DNA of 31,313 bases from Collinsella sp. (lineage in GTDB: Bacteria > Actinomycetota > Coriobacteriia > Coriobacteriales > Coriobacteriaceae): NCBI GenBank assembly GCA_019414465.1, contig DXLY01000013.1, positions 1 to 31,313 of the forward strand, given 5' to 3'. The notes beneath the pieces were generated by a model. It saw only the letters and a program-made list of their open reading frames with translations, had not been told where the DNA came from and searched no databases. A program made the position numbers and the translations under genes. Positions 7,757 to 15,671 of this stretch are shown in pieces; within the stretch, counting starts at the first letter, position 1, and every line of letters begins with the position of its first letter.

Positions 7757-9286
7757 ATGAACGAGTCGTATCGCCTGGGCGAGCAATCGATCATTGCCTA
7801 TCTTCAGCGACTTGCGAACGGGGTCTCGACCGCCGAGCTCGATGTTGCCGCGCTGCCCCCGGAGCTGTGCGCCATCGGCGAGCAGCTACAGAAGACATTT
7901 GCCATCCTGCAGCAAGAACGCGAGCTGCTTGAGCGCGGCGCCTATATCGATTCGCTCACCAATCTTGGCAACCGTGCTGGACTCCACCGTTATGCCGAGC
8001 TGCTTTGGCACAAAGGCACCCCCTTCACCTGCGCTTATATCGATATCGATCGCCTTAAGCATTACAACGATACGTTTGGCCACACCGAGGGCAATCGCTA
8101 CATCCTGAGCATCTGCCGTGCACTCACCGAGACAATGGAACCCAATGACCTGCTGTTCCGTATCGGTGGAGACGAATTTGTACTCGTATCCCCCACGACA
8201 GATGAAGCCGAACTCGAGCAGCGCCTGGAGCGGACGCGCACCGACCTTATCGAGGCAACATCGGGCGGCAAAGCGCCCATGATCGCTAGCTTTAGCTTTG
8301 GCTGCTCGCGCGTCGACCCACTCGCTGGCGATACGCGTCGCCAGATGATCATGGACGCCGACCGCAAAATGTATCGCTACAAGCTCATGCACCGTGTGCA
8401 GCAGCCGAAGGAAAACGACGCATCCATGCGCCCGATCGCCGATCAGCCTCCCTGCAACGACCGGGTGTTCCAAGCGATCTCCATGAGCTCCGAGACGCGC
8501 TATCCGTTTATCCTTAACCTCGATACCGGCGAATCGCAATGGTCGATTAATGCCGTGCGCGATTTTGACCTGCCCTCCCAGCATCCCTATAACTCGCTCG
8601 ATATGTGGCTCGCCCGCGTTCACCCCGAGGACCGCGACAACGTGCGCAGCGAGCTCGATATGGTGGTAAACGGCGCGTGGCACTTCCATTACATGCAGTA
8701 TCGCGTCATGAATACCGCTGGTAAATATGCGCTGTGCGAGTGTACGGGCTACCGTTTGGATGGCACCGATACCGAGCCCAACATGTACGTGGGCATGATT
8801 ATCAACCGCAGCCTGGCAGATACGACTGATTCCGTGACCGGCCTAGGCGATATCCACGCCCTGGTCAACGCCATTGGCGAAATGCGTCGCGTGGCGCGCA
8901 AGGCGAGCTTGGTCGCCATTAAAATCGACGAGATCGCTCGAGTCAATGCCCGCTTTGGCTTCGATGCGGGCGACCGCGTTTTGGCGGAGAGCGCCGCCTG
9001 CCTCATGGATTGTTCGCGCGGCAAGGGTCGTCTGTTCCGCTCGACCGGACCGATGTTCGTGGCGCTTTTCGATGACTTTGATCCCAAAGAGATCGACGCG
9101 GTCGCAGACGAGATCGAGCGGTTCCTGGGATCGCCCGTGCTCTTTGGCTCATTTGAATATCAGCCGCCCCTTCGTGTGGCCACGCTTCATCTGGACGCCG
9201 TCGATCGACAGCCCGTTTCCATTTTGAACGAGCTCAAAGCGTTGCTTAAAGAGGCACCGCAAGTACCGGGCACCAAGTTGGACTAG
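7757..9286 (+). CDS. Diguanylate cyclase: GGDEF-PAS-GGDEF*
   Basis: 509 residues, soluble. The start is set by AAGGAGG at 7741-7747. After an N-terminal helical stretch, the GGDEF domain (about 65-215) carries DSLTNLGNR, DIDRLKHYNDTFGH and an intact GGDEF at 137-141, so it should synthesise c-di-GMP from GTP; no RxxD inhibitory site precedes it. A PAS-like domain follows (about 240-355, VHPEDRDN) and then a degenerate GGDEF (DSVTGLG, with STGPMF at 429-434 in place of the signature). Domain order and many sequence blocks match the first ~480 residues of the preceding gene (for example ADHRMYDYKLRH versus ADRKMYRYKLMH), so the two arose by duplication. It lacks the third GGDEF and the EAL domain. 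Confidence 0.93.
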   Translation: MNESYRLGEQSIIAYLQRLANGVSTAELDVAALPPELCAIGEQLQKTFAILQQERELLERGAYIDSLTNLGNRAGLHRYAELLWHKGTPFTCAYIDIDRLKHYNDTFGHTEGNRYILSICRALTETMEPNDLLFRIGGDEFVLVSPTTDEAELEQRLERTRTDLIEATSGGKAPMIASFSFGCSRVDPLAGDTRRQMIMDADRKMYRYKLMHRVQQPKENDASMRPIADQPPCNDRVFQAISMSSETRYPFILNLDTGESQWSINAVRDFDLPSQHPYNSLDMWLARVHPEDRDNVRSELDMVVNGAWHFHYMQYRVMNTAGKYALCECTGYRLDGTDTEPNMYVGMIINRSLADTTDSVTGLGDIHALVNAIGEMRRVARKASLVAIKIDEIARVNARFGFDAGDRVLAESAACLMDCSRGKGRLFRSTGPMFVALFDDFDPKEIDAVADEIERFLGSPVLFGSFEYQPPLRVATLHLDAVDRQPVSILNELKALLKEAPQVPGTKLD

Positions 9287-9570
9287 CGTTATGGGGCGCA
9301 TGATGGTTAATTTCCGATCTCAACCGAACACATTGGGCAAATAGGTCGTACCCGCAGTTAGCCGAACGTCCCCGCAGTCCCTCCCGGGGCCCGGGGGCAC
9401 CGTTTCGATACTCTTGGTTTACTTTGCCTGATGCAAATAAGTGCTCAACAAGATAGAACCTATCCCCCGCCACGGATATGCCCTCGAGTAAATCTGTTAA
9501 GCCAAGCCTATCAAATTCTATTGACAATTGGCTGCATTGGTCCATTTTGTCGTCCAGCCACTTCCGCTGG
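9287..9570. other. AT-richer intergenic stretch without recognised gene
   Basis: Base composition falls below that of neighbours from about 9440 on. A 99-codon frame on the minus strand (9246-9545) contains a protein-like run (SIEFDRLGLTDLLEGISVAG), but it overlaps the end of the preceding gene, has no good ribosome-binding site and resembles nothing I know. I treat this stretch as non-coding or degenerate. Confidence 0.4.
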
Positions 9571-9891
9571 CTATCGCCTCATAAACACAAACCTAACGAG
9601 CCGCACGAACGACAAAGAGGCCAAGCTGAACAGAAGTAGAACCAAAACTTCAAAAACGCTGGTATTCCAATCGCGTACCCAGCCCTCTACCGCCCACAAG
9701 AAAAACAGCAGCCCCATCCATAACGTCACAGAAGAAATCAGCTTTGCGTAAGGGCGTATATCAATCTCGCTCTCCCTTTTTTTGACATCATATCCAGCAA
9801 TTGAGCAGAGCCATCTTCCTCTTCGGTATTGGATTGAAAGGACAATCAAGGCAATCGAAGTCATCAAGCAAACAGCATCCTCTGTTTCCAT
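9571..9891 (-). CDS. Small membrane protein, DUF3784-like
   Basis: 106 residues. Three hydrophobic segments are visible: an N-terminal one (VCLMTSIALIVLSI), a middle one (LISSVTLWMGLLFFLWAVEG) and a C-terminal one (VFEVLVLLLFSLASLSFV). Between the first two is GRWLCSIAGYDVKKRESE, which resembles the conserved AGYN loop of DUF3784 membrane proteins. I chose the ATG at 9889-9891 because AAAGGA lies 6-7 nt upstream; an in-frame ATG 7 codons earlier (9912) is also possible. Codon use and base composition are AT-richer than all flanking genes, suggesting horizontal acquisition. Function unknown. Confidence 0.55.
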   Translation of the reverse strand: METEDAVCLMTSIALIVLSIQYRRGRWLCSIAGYDVKKRESEIDIRPYAKLISSVTLWMGLLFFLWAVEGWVRDWNTSVFEVLVLLLFSLASLSFVRLVRFVFMRR

Positions 9892-9999
9892 AGAGTTTCC
9901 TTTGCTTTCCATCCTAGTTACGCATTCACAATCGAATCAAACCAAGTATGAATTACTCGATAGCAACCGCCTTAGTATAAACCATAGCCGCCGCAGCAG

Positions 10000-10150
10000 C
10001 CCGCCTTCCAAGGCCTCAAAGCTCGCCATCGAGGGCGACCCGCCCAGACCCCTTACAATCTGCTCGCACGAGGCCCCGCACTCCAACATCCTCTGGACCG
10101 TATCCCGCTCGTACCTGGTGAGCGTGCCTGCCGTGGGCCCTCGGGGCCGG
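10000..10150 (-). pseudogene. Possible IS30-type transposase N-terminal remnant
   Basis: Read on the minus strand from about 10128, an open stretch gives GTLTRYERDTVQRML, then ECGASCEQIVRGLGGSPSM. This resembles the N-terminal helix-turn-helix of IS30-family transposases (LTxxER...I...LxxGxSxxxIAxxLGRSPSTI). It has no start codon of its own and nothing of the DDE catalytic core follows, so at most it is a decayed fragment. It abuts the AT-rich patch with the small membrane protein. The match is by eye and short. Confidence 0.35.
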
Positions 10151-10225
10151 CATCGTGCCCCACGCCAACTGCCCGCTCGTGCGATAATCCTCTGCAGAGG
10201 TCACCGACAGCAGAGGGAGTTTGTG

Positions 10226-10849
10226 ATGAAGGTTCTTTTGGTCAATGGCAGCCCCAAGGCAAACGGCAACACGGCCCGCGCACTCGCCGAGGTCGCCGAG
10301 CAGCTTAACGCCGAAGGCATCGAGGCCGAGATGTTTCAGCTGGGCGCCAAGCCCATTCGCGATTGCATTGGTTGCGGCCAGTGCGGCAAACTCGATTGCC
10401 GTTGCACCTTTGACGACGATGTGGTCAACGAGTTGATTGCCGCTGCCGAGCAGGCAGACGGCTTTGTCTTTGGCTCGCCCGTCTACTACGCACATCCCAG
10501 CGGACGCATCCTCTCGGCACTCGACCGCGCATTCTATGCAGGCAGCAAGGCCTTTACGCACAAGCCGGGTGCCGCTGTCGCCGTTGCCCGTCGCGGCGGC
10601 ACGTCGACCACCTTCGACGTGCTCAACAAGTACTTCACCATCAACCAGATGCCCGTGGTAGCATCCACCTACTGGAACAACGTCTTCGGTGCCATGCCGG
10701 GCGAGGCCGCCCAGGACGCCGAGGGCCTTGCCACCATGCGAAACATCGGTAAAAACATGGCCTGGCTGCTGCGTTGCATCGAGGCGGGAAAGGCCGCCGG
10801 CATCGAAGCCCCCGAGGCCGATCGCGAGCGAACCAACTTTATTCGGTAG
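10226..10849 (+). CDS. NAD(P)H-dependent FMN reductase / iron-sulfur flavoprotein family
   Basis: 207 residues with a flavodoxin-like fold. The N-terminal FMN phosphate loop is VNGSPKANGNT (residues 6-16). A compact cysteine cluster follows (Cys47, Cys50, Cys53, Cys58, Cys60), as in iron-sulfur flavoproteins that bind a 4Fe-4S cluster, and GSPVYYAHPSG is the second FMN-contact loop. It probably transfers electrons or reduces quinones or nitro compounds in the cytoplasm. AGAGGGAG precedes the ATG at 10226. The next gene starts 17 nt after its stop, suggesting an operon. Physiological substrate unknown. Confidence 0.88.
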   Translation: MKVLLVNGSPKANGNTARALAEVAEQLNAEGIEAEMFQLGAKPIRDCIGCGQCGKLDCRCTFDDDVVNELIAAAEQADGFVFGSPVYYAHPSGRILSALDRAFYAGSKAFTHKPGAAVAVARRGGTSTTFDVLNKYFTINQMPVVASTYWNNVFGAMPGEAAQDAEGLATMRNIGKNMAWLLRCIEAGKAAGIEAPEADRERTNFIR

Positions 10850-10866
10850 AACGGCGGAACATAAAT

Positions 10867-11208
10867 ATGAACGTGCAAATTTTCGGGACTAAGAAGTCCT
10901 TCGATACCAAGAAGGCCCAGCGTTATTTTAAGGAGCGCCGCATTAAGGTGCAGTTTATTGACCTTAAGGAAAAAGAGATGAGCAAGGGCGAGCTCACGAG
11001 CGTGATGCAGGCGGTCGGCGGCATCGACAAGCTGCTCAACCCCAAAGCCAAGGACGAGGAGACGCTCGCGCTCATCCAGCACCTCACCCCTAGTCAGCGC
11101 TTCGACAAGCTGCTCGAAAACCAGCAGGTTCTAGCCGAGCCCATCGTGCGCAACGGCAAAAAGGCCACCGTCGGTTATTGCCCCGATGTATGGGGAGCCT
11201 GGGAGTAG
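10867..11208 (+). CDS. ArsC/Spx/YffB-like protein lacking the active-site cysteine
   Basis: 113 residues, the usual size for the ArsC/Spx thioredoxin-fold family (IFGTKKSFDTKKAQRYF at the start, IVRNGKKATVGYCPDVWGAW at the end). Relatives normally carry a cysteine in the first loop (as in GxxxCxDTxKKA); here that position is Ser11. The only cysteine left is near the C-terminus. Arsenate reductase or Spx-like disulfide chemistry is therefore unlikely, and a non-redox binding role is inferred. It follows the flavoprotein gene by 17 nt and is probably co-transcribed with it. Confidence 0.85.
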   Translation: MNVQIFGTKKSFDTKKAQRYFKERRIKVQFIDLKEKEMSKGELTSVMQAVGGIDKLLNPKAKDEETLALIQHLTPSQRFDKLLENQQVLAEPIVRNGKKATVGYCPDVWGAWE

Positions 11209-11294
11209 CCTGTGTTATTTGCCGGCGCGTGGGTATAAGAGCAGGCGTTTGGCATAAGATTCAACTGTAAGCCATGTCTAACAAAGGAGGGCAC

Positions 11295-12425
11295 ATGCCC
11301 AACAAACCCGTGAAGATCATCATGCTTACCGGATACCTCGGTGCCGGCAAGACCACGCTGCTCAACCACATCCTCGCTAACGACGGCGGCATCCGCGCCG
11401 CCGTGATCGTCAACGATATCGGCGAGATCAACGTCGACGCCAGCCTCATCGCCGACGGCGGCCTTTCCGAGACCGACGACCTCATCCCGCTCACCAACGG
11501 CTGCATCTGCTGTACGCTTTCGGATGACCTGGCCAACCAGCTGCAGGGCATCGCCGATTCGGGCAAGTTCGACTACATTATCATCGAGGCATCGGGTATT
11601 TGCGAGCCCATCCCCATCGCCTACACCATCTCGAGCTTCTGCGACGAGGCCAAGGTGGGCGGCGAGCCCAAGCTTGCGCTCGACAACATCGTGGCTGTGG
11701 TCGATTGCGCCCGCATGTACGACGAGTTCAACGGCGGCCGCGACCTGCTGGCCGAGGACATTGACGAGGACGACATCGAGAGCCTGCTCATCCAGCAGAT
11801 CGAGTTTTGCTCCACGCTGATCCTCAACAAGACCGATACCGTCACGCCTGAGCAGATTGCCGAGCTCAAGGCCATCGTGCGCAGTCTGCAGAAGGACGCC
11901 GTAATTGTCGAGGCCCAAAACGGCGAGGTCCCCATGGAGGAGCTGCTCGACACCGACCGCTTCGACTTTATGCGCGCCTACAACTCCGCCGCCTGGATCG
12001 AGGCCATGGAGCATCCCGAGGAGCACGACGACCCCGAGGTGCTCGAGTACGACATCGAGACCTTTGTGTACTCGCGCCGCAAACCGTTTGACCTGCAGAA
12101 GTTCACCGATTTTGTTGAGCAGGAGTGGCCTGACGAGGTCATCCGCGTCAAGGGTCCGCTGTGGCAGACCGGCGATCCGGACATGTGCTACATGTTCGAG
12201 CAGGCTGGCCACCAGATGCGCCTGATGGAGAACGGTCTGTTCGTTGACTCCGCGCCCGAGGGCGAGAAGCAGAAGATCATCGACGAGAACCCCGAGATCA
12301 TGCAGATTTGGGACGACGAGACGGGCGACCGCATGACGAGCCTGTGCATCATCGGCCGTCACATGGACAAGGATGCGCTCATCGCCGACCTCGATGCCTG
12401 CCTGACCGACTGGCACCGCGCCTAG
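11295..12425 (+). CDS. CobW/YjiA-type (COG0523) G3E GTPase, metal chaperone
   Basis: 376 residues. The Walker A motif GYLGAGKTT is at 13-21, the metal-binding CxCC at Cys70, Cys72, Cys73 (GCICC), and NKTD serves as the guanine-specificity motif. The C-terminal half (from about residue 250) is the CobW_C domain. Family members move Zn, Co or Ni to target enzymes under GTP control. The ATG at 11295 is chosen because AAAGGAGG lies just upstream; an ATG 7 codons earlier has no such site. The acidic middle (EDIDEDDIE) is typical of the family. Which metal and client are served cannot be told; no Zur-type box was recognised upstream. Confidence 0.9.
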   Translation: MPNKPVKIIMLTGYLGAGKTTLLNHILANDGGIRAAVIVNDIGEINVDASLIADGGLSETDDLIPLTNGCICCTLSDDLANQLQGIADSGKFDYIIIEASGICEPIPIAYTISSFCDEAKVGGEPKLALDNIVAVVDCARMYDEFNGGRDLLAEDIDEDDIESLLIQQIEFCSTLILNKTDTVTPEQIAELKAIVRSLQKDAVIVEAQNGEVPMEELLDTDRFDFMRAYNSAAWIEAMEHPEEHDDPEVLEYDIETFVYSRRKPFDLQKFTDFVEQEWPDEVIRVKGPLWQTGDPDMCYMFEQAGHQMRLMENGLFVDSAPEGEKQKIIDENPEIMQIWDDETGDRMTSLCIIGRHMDKDALIADLDACLTDWHRA

Positions 12426-12465
12426 GTTTATCGAAGCGGGCATTTTTTCCGCCCACGTAACCGCC

Positions 12466-12507
12466 AAAACCACCACGAAGGTGCCTGTCCCCTTCGTGGT
12501 GGTTTTT
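12466..12507 (+). terminator. Strong intrinsic terminator with 9-nt loop TGCCTGTCC
   Basis: A perfect 16-bp stem (AAAACCACCACGAAGG at 12466-12481, complement at 12491-12506) closes the 9-nt loop TGCCTGTCC and ends in five T residues (12503-12507). It lies between the CobW-type GTPase and trmL and can terminate the former. Its loop relates it to the palindromes at 13121-13155 and 16854-16878. Confidence 0.85.
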
Positions 12508-12528
12508 CGTTCTATGCCAAGGAGATTC

Positions 12529-13128
12529 ATGTTCAATATCGTGCTGTACGCGCCCGAGATTCCGGCCAATACGGGCAACATCGGCCGTACCTGCGTGGTC
12601 ACCGGCGCCCGCCTGCATCTGGTGGAGCCGTTGGGCTTTTCGCTCGACGACAAGACGGTGCGCCGCGCCGGCCTGGGCTACTGGCAAAACTTGGACGTGA
12701 CAACGTATGCCGGCTGGGAGGATTTCCTGGCGCGCAACGATCTCTCCCCCGCCGACGAGCGCCTGCATCTGCTGACCAAAAAGGCGCGCCGCACCTATGC
12801 ACAAAGCACCTACCGCGATGGCGACTTTTTGGTCTTTGGCAGCGAGAGCTCGGGGATTCCCGAAGAGCTGCTCGCTGCGGCGCCTGAGCGCTGCGAGCGC
12901 ATTCCCATGCTGCGCGATTGCGACTCGCTCGACAACGCCGAGGCCTGGGAAGCCCACGAGGAATCGCTCGGGCATATCGAGGGCAGCCACGAGGCCATCC
13001 TTCAGCAGGATATCTGCGGCAACTTCGTCGATCCGAACGACTACCGCATCAGCGCCCTCAACCTCTCCAACAGCGCCGCCATCGTCCTCTACGAGGCTCT
13101 GCGCCAAACAGGCTTTCCGGGAATGTGA
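12529..13128 (+). CDS. trmL: tRNA (cytidine(34)-2'-O)-methyltransferase TrmL
   Basis: 199 residues, SPOUT fold. TrmL methylates the 2'-OH of the wobble nucleotide in certain tRNAs. Visible motifs are NIVLYAPEIPANTGNIGRTC at the N-terminus, the SAM-knot residues FGSESSGIPEE near 100 and the C-terminal LNLSNSAAIVLYEALRQ. It is longer than E. coli TrmL (157 residues) because of about 40 extra residues (roughly 125-165) before the last knot motif. AAGGAGA precedes the ATG at 12529. The stop codon lies inside the hairpin at 13121-13155. Confidence 0.92.
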   Translation: MFNIVLYAPEIPANTGNIGRTCVVTGARLHLVEPLGFSLDDKTVRRAGLGYWQNLDVTTYAGWEDFLARNDLSPADERLHLLTKKARRTYAQSTYRDGDFLVFGSESSGIPEELLAAAPERCERIPMLRDCDSLDNAEAWEAHEESLGHIEGSHEAILQQDICGNFVDPNDYRISALNLSNSAAIVLYEALRQTGFPGM

Positions 13129-13155
13129 CAAAGAGACGGTCCCTTTGTCACATTC
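13121..13155. terminator. Gene-end palindrome with 9-nt loop AGACGGTCC
   Basis: A perfect 13-bp inverted repeat (GAATGTGACAAAG / CTTTGTCACATTC) closes the 9-nt loop AGACGGTCC. It covers the trmL stop codon and lies just before the stop of the convergent uvrA-like gene, so it can serve both strands as a terminator, although no T-tract follows. Confidence 0.7.
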
Positions 13156-13157
13156 GG

Positions 13158-15671
13158 TTATAGGTAGCGGCCGGTGATGCTTGCGGAGCAGGCCACGATG
13201 TCGCCCGGCGTACCGGCGCAGACGATTTGCCCGCCCGCGTCGCCACCGCCCGGGCCCATGTCGATCACGTAATCGGCGTTACGGATAAGGTCGAGATCGT
13301 GCTCGATCACGATAACCGTGGCGCCCTTGGCAACGAGACCGTCAAACACGTTCAGCAACACCTGAACATCGAGCGGATGCAGGCCAATCGTGGGTTCGTC
13401 GAACACGAATACGGCATCATCCTGCACGCGGCCCATCTCGCTCGCGAGCTTAAGGCGCTGTGCCTCGCCGCCCGAAAGCGCCGGCGTGGGCTCACCGAGC
13501 GTGAGATAGCCCAAGCCCAAGTCGTGCAAGGTCTGCAAGCGCGCCTGAACCTTCTTGAGTCCCACCGTGGCGTCGAGGGCCTCGTCCACACTCATGTCCA
13601 TGAGCTGCGGCAACGTCAGCAAGCTCCCGTCCTTACCCTCGCGATGGATATGCGAGGCGGCCTCGGCGTAGCGCGAACCACGGCATGCTGGGCAGACGAT
13701 CTCGACGTCGGGCAAAAACTGCACGTCGAGCGATATCGAGCCCGTGCCGTCACACGTAGGGCAGCGCAAGGCGCCGGTGTTGTAGCTAAAGGCGCCCGCC
13801 TTGTAGCCGGCTGCCTTGGCCTCGGGCGTACGGGCGAAGGCGCGGCGCAGCTCATCATGGATGTCGGCATAGGTTGCGACCGTCGAGCGCACGTTGGCGC
13901 CGATGGGCGTAGCGTCAATCAGGTTTGCGCGGGCAATACCCTCGGCATCGACCCAACGCACGTGCCCCGGCAGGCGCTCGCCAGCTGCCTGCGCCTTGAG
14001 TGCCGGGATGAGCGTCTCGAGCACCAGTGTCGTCTTGCCCGAACCCGAAACGCCCGTTACCGCGACAAGGCGGCCGCGCGGGATATCGACTTCGAGCGGT
14101 TTGACGGTATGGATGGCCTCGGTTGCCATGCGGATATGGCCCTGATCGAACATGTCGTCGTCAGTCACCTGCGGACGCAAGCGCTTGGGCTCTGCGCGCA
14201 AAAACGGAGCGATGCGGCTGCCCCGCGATTGCTCGACCTCGTCTACCGTGCCCGCAGCAATCACATTGCCGCCGCCTGCTCCAGCAACGGGACCCATCTC
14301 AACCAGATAGTCGGCTTCCGCCAGTACGCGCGTATCGTGGTCGACAACAACCACGGTGTTGCCGTCATCCACCAGATCGCGCATCACGCCCACCAGGCCG
14401 TCGACATTGGCAGGATGCAAGCCAATCGAAGGCTCGTCCAGCACATAAAGCACGCCTGTCGATCGATTGCGCACCACGCGAGCAAGCTGCACGCGCTGGC
14501 GCTCACCCGTGGAGAGCGTGGCACCGGCGCGGTCGAGCGAGAGGTAATCGAGGCCCAGATCGACCAGACGACGGGCCGCGCCCAAAAACGAATCGCAGAT
14601 ATCCGTCGCCATGGGCTGCATCTCGGGCGGCAAGGATGCGGGCACCCCGCGCACCCACTCAATCGCCTCGCCCAGCGTCATGGCCGCGGCCTGCGCCAGA
14701 TTGATACCACGCACCTGGGGCTGGCGCGCAGCCTCGGAGAGACGCGTGCCGCCGCAATCGCGGCATGCTCCCTCGCGCAAAAAGCGCGCGACGCGTTTTA
14801 AGCCCTTATCGTCCTTGACCTTGGCGAGCGCATTCTCGACGGTATAGACGGCGTTGTAATAGGTGAAATCGAGCGGCGTGGCGCCCTCGCCGTTTTTGGG
14901 AACGTAGAGAATGTGCTTCTTAACCGCCGGACCATGAAACACGATGTCGCGCTCTTGAGGCGTGAGCTGGTTAAACGGCACGTCGGTGCGTACGCCCATC
15001 TCGCCTGCCACCTGCTTCATCAGATCCCACATGAGCGTGCCCCAGGGAAGCACCGCGCCTTCGTTGATAGTCTTTGACTCGTCGGGCACCAAGCTCGCCT
15101 CGTCCACCTCGCGCATGACACCAGTGCCGCCGCAGGTAGAGCACGCGCCGCCGCTGTTAAAGGCAAGGTCCTCGGCACCCGGCGCGTAGAACTCGCGACC
15201 GCATGCGGGGCACGTGAGCGACAGGCCCGCAGCCACGTTAAGGCTCGGCTCCACACGCGCCCCGCAATGCGGGCACACGTGATGGGCGCAGCGGCTAAAG
15301 AGCAGACGCAGGCTATTGTTGAGCTCGGTCATGGTGCCAAAAGTGGAACGCACGCCCGGCACGCTCGGACGCTGGTGTAGCGCGAGCGCCGCCGGCACGT
15401 GCAGTACCTCGTCCACCTGGGCGTGTTCGGCCTGTGTTAGGCGACGGCGAGTATAGGTGCTGAGTGCTTCCAAGTAGCGACGCGAGCCCTCGGCATAAAG
15501 AACCCCCAGCGCCAGCGAACTCTTGCCCGAACCCGACACGCCGGCAATGCCCACAAGCTTTCCCAGCGGAATATCGATATCGATGTCTTTAAGGTTATGA
15601 ACGCGCGCGCCACGCACCTCGATAGCCTGCGGGCTCATCTTCTGTTCCGTCACCTTTATCACCCTACTCAT
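13158..15671 (-). CDS. Short UvrA paralogue (UvrA2-like, excinuclease ABC subunit A family)
   Basis: 837 residues against about 940 for housekeeping UvrA. Two ABC modules are present: Walker A GVSGSGKSS at 44-52 with signature LSTGERQRVQLA, and a second GVSGSGKTT with LSGGEAQRLKLA. CxxC zinc motifs are kept (CPHCG/CPACG, CSTCGG, CRDCGG, CPTCDG, CPACRG). Between the first Walker A region and RSTFGTMTE the sequence is too short to hold the UvrB-binding domain, as in UvrA2/DrrC-type proteins tied to tolerance of DNA-binding drugs. The ATG at 15671 overlaps the end of the AAA ATPase gene by 8 nt (translational coupling); Met12 (15638) is an alternative start. Confidence 0.88.
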   Translation of the reverse strand: MSRVIKVTEQKMSPQAIEVRGARVHNLKDIDIDIPLGKLVGIAGVSGSGKSSLALGVLYAEGSRRYLEALSTYTRRRLTQAEHAQVDEVLHVPAALALHQRPSVPGVRSTFGTMTELNNSLRLLFSRCAHHVCPHCGARVEPSLNVAAGLSLTCPACGREFYAPGAEDLAFNSGGACSTCGGTGVMREVDEASLVPDESKTINEGAVLPWGTLMWDLMKQVAGEMGVRTDVPFNQLTPQERDIVFHGPAVKKHILYVPKNGEGATPLDFTYYNAVYTVENALAKVKDDKGLKRVARFLREGACRDCGGTRLSEAARQPQVRGINLAQAAAMTLGEAIEWVRGVPASLPPEMQPMATDICDSFLGAARRLVDLGLDYLSLDRAGATLSTGERQRVQLARVVRNRSTGVLYVLDEPSIGLHPANVDGLVGVMRDLVDDGNTVVVVDHDTRVLAEADYLVEMGPVAGAGGGNVIAAGTVDEVEQSRGSRIAPFLRAEPKRLRPQVTDDDMFDQGHIRMATEAIHTVKPLEVDIPRGRLVAVTGVSGSGKTTLVLETLIPALKAQAAGERLPGHVRWVDAEGIARANLIDATPIGANVRSTVATYADIHDELRRAFARTPEAKAAGYKAGAFSYNTGALRCPTCDGTGSISLDVQFLPDVEIVCPACRGSRYAEAASHIHREGKDGSLLTLPQLMDMSVDEALDATVGLKKVQARLQTLHDLGLGYLTLGEPTPALSGGEAQRLKLASEMGRVQDDAVFVFDEPTIGLHPLDVQVLLNVFDGLVAKGATVIVIEHDLDLIRNADYVIDMGPGGGDAGGQIVCAGTPGDIVACSASITGRYL

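Noticed and set aside
9246..9545. 99-codon minus-strand frame
   Set aside because: It overlaps the end of the diguanylate cyclase gene, lacks a ribosome-binding site and matches no family I recognise.
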